Source: UBA2336 sp036787955 (GTDB taxonomy: Bacteria; Bacteroidota; Bacteroidia; Cytophagales; Cyclobacteriaceae). From it: 55,708 bases of DNA. The notes below the pieces were generated by a model that was given only the letters and a program-made list of their open reading frames with translations, did no database searches and was not told where the DNA came from. Below are positions 51,999-55,708 of the stretch, one piece after another. Positions within the stretch are counted from its first letter, which is position 1. Each line of letters begins with the position of its first letter. The translations under genes were made by a program, and so were the position numbers. Where the stretch lies: positions 1 through 55,708 of the forward strand of contig DAIQOI010000015.1 of assembly GCA_036787955.1 (NCBI GenBank), in the 5' to 3' direction.

Positions 51999-52661
51999 TC
52001 AATTGTTTTGTTCACTCCAAACTGTTCGCACATTTCGCACGAGCAGTTCATCCTTGCGCCCGCGCAACTGCCCCAATACATCTTCCTCGGAGGCGATGAC
52101 ACTGGCCAGTTCGACAAGCTTCTGAAAACGAGATGACTTTTTATTGTCCGGGGTTGCATCAGCCACAGAAATTTCAGGTTTTATGAACTGCTGGGCTTCG
52201 GCAAGGGTAATAACCAGTGTATTCCGCTTCACTACGACCTGTTCGGCAGCAACTGTATTTAGGATTTCTTTTTCAACAATCGCAGGCTGTTGTTGCATCA
52301 CTTCTTCAACTCTTTCGGCCTGCACGGACTTGTGCTTTGATTTGTTAAAACCCTCTTGCCGAACAGGCTTTACATCCTGATAGGTATTTTCGGTTAATGA
52401 TTGCTGAGATATGCGATGCTCTGCAGGCATTTTCACCGTCTTTTCGGTTAAAGGTAAAACCGGTTGTTGTGAAGCAAACTTTACGCGATATATTAGCCAG
52501 GCAGCTATGATGAGTAAAAGAATGGCTGCTGCAAGGCGCCAATAGATAAACGGTCCCGGGCGTGAGATATTTTTTTCAATGCGCATCCACACCGAAGGCG
52601 GGACCGGCATGTGGTGGTGTTGCAACTTTTCGCGAAAAAGCTGGTCAGGTTGTGGATTCAT
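51999..52661 (-). CDS. Probable anti-sigma factor
   Basis: This 220-residue protein has a hydrophilic N-terminus of about 40 residues (REKLQHHHMPVPPSVWMRIE), one transmembrane helix (about 42-58, LAAAILLLIIAAWLIYRV) and a long charged periplasmic part rich in Gln, Glu and Lys. It starts inside the sigma gene (17-base overlap), the usual arrangement for ECF sigma and anti-sigma pairs. No ZAS-type cysteine motif is seen, so the anti-sigma call rests on topology and position. Confidence 0.7.
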   Translation of the reverse strand: MNPQPDQLFREKLQHHHMPVPPSVWMRIEKNISRPGPFIYWRLAAAILLLIIAAWLIYRVKFASQQPVLPLTEKTVKMPAEHRISQQSLTENTYQDVKPVRQEGFNKSKHKSVQAERVEEVMQQQPAIVEKEILNTVAAEQVVVKRNTLVITLAEAQQFIKPEISVADATPDNKKSSRFQKLVELASVIASEEDVLGQLRGRKDELLVRNVRTVWSEQNN

Positions 52662-53232
52662 GGCGCATGGTTTTTTCAGTTCTTACTTTTTCATATTCGC
52701 ACAGCATCTTCTGCAAACACAGGCGGGCCCGGCTCAACTGAGATTTGGAGGTGTTTTCACTGATGCCGAGTTGTTCGGCTATTTCCTTATGTGAATAGCC
52801 CTCAATGGCATACAGGTTAAATACCATCCGGTAACCTGCCGGCAGTTCGCCCACCATGCGAAGCAGGTCGTCTGCCTCAAGTTGCTCGGCCAGCTGCTGA
52901 TAGCCGGGTTCATGGTCAGCCTCTTCCAGGTCGGTTTCCAGGAACATCGAACGGTTTTTGCGCAGAAAAGTAAGCGCTTCATTAACCACCACCCGGCGTA
53001 TCCAGCCTTCCAGGCTGCCTTCAGCACGGTATTGATGAATGCGTTCAAATATTTTGGTAAAGGCTGTTACCAGCACATCTTCGGCATCGGCCCGGTTTAC
53101 CACATAGCGGCAGCACACGGCATACATTCGTGAAGAAAAACGTTCATAAAGCAGCTGCTGGGCACGGGCATCGCCCCTCCGGCAACCCTTAATGAGCTCC
53201 TCTTCAGAAATGCGGTGAACCGACAATGGCAT
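52645..53232 (-). CDS. ECF RNA polymerase sigma factor
   Basis: This 195-residue sigma-70 family ECF protein has region 2 (LLYERFSSRMYAVCCRYVVN, DAEDVLVTAFTKIFERIHQY, then GWIRRVVVNEALTFLRK) and region 4 (LPAGYRMVFNLYAIEGYSHK, EIAEQLGISENTSKSQLSRA). The region 2-region 4 spacing is normal. It directs RNA polymerase to envelope- or stress-related promoters; the trigger is unknown. The anti-sigma gene overlaps its end. rseP elsewhere in the window could cleave such an anti-sigma factor, but this is speculation. Confidence 0.93.
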   Translation of the reverse strand: MPLSVHRISEEELIKGCRRGDARAQQLLYERFSSRMYAVCCRYVVNRADAEDVLVTAFTKIFERIHQYRAEGSLEGWIRRVVVNEALTFLRKNRSMFLETDLEEADHEPGYQQLAEQLEADDLLRMVGELPAGYRMVFNLYAIEGYSHKEIAEQLGISENTSKSQLSRARLCLQKMLCEYEKVRTEKTMRHESTT

Positions 53233-53299
53233 CGGGTGTTTTGTTTTGAAGATGCAAATTGCAGAGGCACGGTTGCATGTACAACTGCAATTTTTTGCG

Positions 53300-53389
53300 C
53301 TAACGCCACAGACCCATCAGCCAGTGCAGGATCCACATGAAGAGCAAAAAGAGTAAAATAAGTATCATAGCCTGACGTGTTAGATTCAT
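53300..53389 (-). CDS. Candidate 29-residue membrane microprotein
   Basis: A short frame from the ATG at 53389 to a TAG at 53300 encodes MNLTRQAMILILLFLLFM, then WILHWLMGLWR: one hydrophobic helix with a basic start and aromatic end, a typical single-pass microprotein. It sits on the same strand, between the PspC gene (22 bases upstream) and the sigma gene. I do not recognise it as a known family. A chance hydrophobic frame cannot be excluded. Confidence 0.35.
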   Translation of the reverse strand: MNLTRQAMILILLFLLFMWILHWLMGLWR

Positions 53390-53410
53390 TTAAGCCAGTA
53401 AAGGTTGCCT

Positions 53411-55708
53411 CTACCGATCCCTGATTATTGTCCGGGGGTTACCGCGGTAGCGGATGCGGCTTGCTACGCTTTCATCCATTTCAAGCCGGTCGGTTACATA
53501 AACATCGGCTTTCGATGCCCCGAATGCTTTCACACGTGCATCCTGCACGGTGAAGTTATCGGCATAGAGAGCGGATGCCCCGAACAGTTCTGCTTCCAGA
53601 TAACGACCATCACCGCGGATATCCAGTTTCGAGGCACCCGTCAGCTCCGCCCGAAGGTTGCGCACATTAACATCGGCCCTTAGTTTCACCGCCCCGGCTA
53701 CTTCTATATCAAGGTTATCTTCGGTAAATCCGGAAATGCGCACCTCACCGGCTCCATTGGCTTCAATGCGCTGCAATTCGGGCATGGTTATACGTATCTT
53801 AATTTTTGTTGCTTCTGAAAAATTATTTCTCCAGCTGAAATTTCCTTCATATTCAACAACAAGTTTCCGGCCCTGCTGCTTTACATTGTACCGGTCGCGA
53901 AGATCGCTGCTGCCTGCAAACTCAACCACATAGTTATTTCCCTTTGCAACAGTTACATCATAAATGCCGCTTAGTTCAATTTCATCAAAATCTTCAAAAC
54001 CTGTTTCACGTGTTGTGTCCGGGTCATTCGGATACCAGTCTTCATCCCAGTTTACTTCATCATCAGCCTGTTTGGAGCAGGTGATACACGTCAGCCGGTT
54101 GTCATCACCAACCATCCAGGTTTGTCTGTTGCGGCCTTCGCGTGGCACGTAATGCGACAGCAGCCTCCACACATCATCATCGAGCACAAAAGGCTGGTTG
54201 TAGGGCACGTATAAAATCATACGCAGGCGCTGGGCGCGGAATACGGCATCTTGCCGGAACTGAATATTGGAATCAAAAGTAAGTACCGAATCCTGCCTAT
54301 CAACATGATAAACGATGTCTCCGGCATGTTCTTCCGCATCTTGCCGCGATTTGCCGTGCGCCTCGAAGTATTGTACCAGTTTAAAGTCTTTTCCTTCATG
54401 CCCGCGGATAGTGAGCGAAGTAACTTCGTAATCATCCAGCCCGGTTTCGCGCATGCGCAGCACGGGTGTTCGGCCGTTGAAATCATAAACCAGCTCTTTC
54501 TTGATCTCGCTCTTCTCCCGGAAATTGAGCAATATTTTAGGAATTGAAAATCCAAGCACAGCTGCTGACACCAGCAACAACACAAACAGAGTCCAGCCGG
54601 CTATAGCATTAATAATCATACGTCCTGCTACGGCCGATATTCCCAGCAGCACCACAAAAATACCCGGTATAAGGAGAAACAACATGGCCATGAGAACGGT
54701 AAAAGAAGGAATGGTGCGCGCCAGTTCCTGTACAGGGAAGCCTACATCCTCCCAGCCCGGTATCCAGCTGATGTGCAGTGTAAACATACCCATCAATATG
54801 CTGAACGAAGTGATGATGGCAAGCACCCATGCAAGGCCTGCAAGTGCAAGGAAGATACCTGCAGCAACGCGGATAACTTCTGCCATGGGTTGGAGAATTT
54901 TGCCCAGCCCCTGAATTATCCAGCCTATGAGACGGAACGGAAACAGCAAAATCCGTGTTAGCAGGCTTTCCTCTTCATGCCCCCGGGGCGATTTTTTTAA
55001 GGTTGATTCAATATTCGACAAGGTAACCGGTTCGCCTTGCATTTGCATGCGATCGGTGATGGTGCGTGCGGGAGGGAGTGCTATCCACAATACGATGTAC
55101 ACAATAAGACCCAATCCACCGAATATGGTAAAGATCACAAATAAAATCCTGAACAACACCACATCGGTGCCGAAGTAGGCGGCCAAACCTGAGGCCACTC
55201 CGCCCACCACCTTTTTATCGGGATCGCGGAAAAGCTTTTTATTGATTTCCGGCTCTTCAAGTTCATAAGAGCCGGGCACGGCAATCCACAGAATAATGTA
55301 AGCCAGCAGAATGATACCCCAGGCAAAGGTGAGCAATACAAACAACAACCGGATCCAAACGGGGTCTACGTTGAAATAGTAGCCCAGGCCGGCACAAACG
55401 CCCCCCAGTATTTTGCGTTTCTGGTCGCGGTACAGGCGCTTGGGTTGCCGGCTCATGGCAAAAGATTGTGACGAAGCCGACTGGCCTTCGTCTTTGGCAT
55501 AATCGGCTTCTGCTGCCTGAAAATCGTGCACACTGCCCATGGTAACGATGAGGTTCTTCACATCATCCAGGGTGATTACCTGCTTGTTTTCATGGAGTTT
55601 GGTGAGAAAGATTTCGGCAATGCGGCTTTCTATGTCGGCAATAATTTCCGTGCTGTCGTCATACGAGGCGAAGTATTTGTGCACCGAGTCAAGATATTTT
55701 TTCAATAT
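53411..55708 (-). CDS. PspC and DUF2807 domain membrane protein (partial, 5' end outside the window)
   Basis: At least 764 residues are visible. The frame runs off the right edge of the window, and the family normally starts about 20-25 residues earlier, so the TTG at 55705 is not the true start. The layout is an N-terminal helical part, two PspC domains (YRDQKRKILGGVCAGLGYYF and RDPDKKVVGGVASGLAAYFG, each followed by two membrane helices), further membrane helices and a C-terminal DUF2807 (GIN) beta-helix. The last repeats alternate short strands with GA and AS turns (AELTGASKLDIRGDGRYLE). The role is unknown, presumably envelope-stress sensing or scaffolding. Confidence 0.88.
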   Translation of the reverse strand: MLKKYLDSVHKYFASYDDSTEIIADIESRIAEIFLTKLHENKQVITLDDVKNLIVTMGSVHDFQAAEADYAKDEGQSASSQSFAMSRQPKRLYRDQKRKILGGVCAGLGYYFNVDPVWIRLLFVLLTFAWGIILLAYIILWIAVPGSYELEEPEINKKLFRDPDKKVVGGVASGLAAYFGTDVVLFRILFVIFTIFGGLGLIVYIVLWIALPPARTITDRMQMQGEPVTLSNIESTLKKSPRGHEEESLLTRILLFPFRLIGWIIQGLGKILQPMAEVIRVAAGIFLALAGLAWVLAIITSFSILMGMFTLHISWIPGWEDVGFPVQELARTIPSFTVLMAMLFLLIPGIFVVLLGISAVAGRMIINAIAGWTLFVLLLVSAAVLGFSIPKILLNFREKSEIKKELVYDFNGRTPVLRMRETGLDDYEVTSLTIRGHEGKDFKLVQYFEAHGKSRQDAEEHAGDIVYHVDRQDSVLTFDSNIQFRQDAVFRAQRLRMILYVPYNQPFVLDDDVWRLLSHYVPREGRNRQTWMVGDDNRLTCITCSKQADDEVNWDEDWYPNDPDTTRETGFEDFDEIELSGIYDVTVAKGNNYVVEFAGSSDLRDRYNVKQQGRKLVVEYEGNFSWRNNFSEATKIKIRITMPELQRIEANGAGEVRISGFTEDNLDIEVAGAVKLRADVNVRNLRAELTGASKLDIRGDGRYLEAELFGASALYADNFTVQDARVKAFGASKADVYVTDRLEMDESVASRIRYRGNPRTIIRDR

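Overview
The window comes from the chromosome of a Bacteroidota bacterium, most likely of the Cytophagales or a related lineage. Evidence for this is the type IX secretion (T9SS) protein PorQ, a PorE-like OmpA protein, a T9SS C-terminal sorting domain, several Bacteroidota-typical families (DUF4421, PspC fused to DUF2807, bacterial GH3) and several promoters of the Bacteroidota form (TTG, then TAnnTTTG). Coding density is high, most genes sit in tight or overlapping operons, and most look like core genes. AT-rich genes that differ from their surroundings lie at the extreme left (91-390) and at 34861-36807 (an orphan DNA methyltransferase). I saw no tRNA, rRNA, CRISPR array or insertion sequence.

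Left region (0-19 kb): after an AT-rich possible gene remnant come an outer-membrane-like protein, a lipid A-type acyltransferase and a SixA-like phosphatase. A compact leftward operon lon-porQ-hslU-DUF4421 joins two ATP-dependent protease components to T9SS and envelope genes. It diverges from a PorE-like protein. A second leftward operon is GH3-dxr-rseP (acyl-adenylating enzyme, isoprenoid synthesis, site-2 protease), which diverges from a periplasmic HtrA/Deg protease. dnaA reads leftward from a 450-base non-coding region holding three clustered DnaA-box-like nonamers, a candidate regulatory region or origin.

Central region (19-36.8 kb): a 1433-residue exported TPR-CHAT protein, a threonine aldolase, a tiny protein made only of a signal peptide and a T9SS sorting domain, and the NAD(P)HX repair enzyme Nnr. 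Next is an energy block: a dicluster ferredoxin gene divergent from korAB (2-oxoglutarate:ferredoxin oxidoreductase), which runs directly into nuoA, nuoB, nuoC, nuoD and nuoH. That is only part of complex I, and the other subunits are not in the window. YceI, a MarR regulator and a solitary type III-like Mod methyltransferase follow.

Right region (36.8-55.7 kb): two metallopeptidases (M3 and M1), a TauE/SafE permease with a small membrane protein, an NfeD/ClpP-class membrane protease, a LysM-RlpA-like cell-wall protein and an AlkB-type membrane hydroxylase. Then comes a phenylacetyl-CoA epoxidase cluster (paaA, then paaB-paaC-paaD) with a TetR regulator. PaaB is an internal duplication, and paaA is separated from paaB by a small opposite-strand gene and a probable gene remnant. 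The window closes with an ECF sigma factor, its probable anti-sigma factor, a beta-barrel protein, a 29-residue membrane microprotein candidate and a PspC/DUF2807 protein cut by the window edge.

No clearly new multi-gene system is evident. The most worthwhile leads are the exported TPR-CHAT protein, the sorting-domain-only T9SS protein, the kor-nuoABCDH coupling, the DnaA-box cluster and the small unannotated genes.
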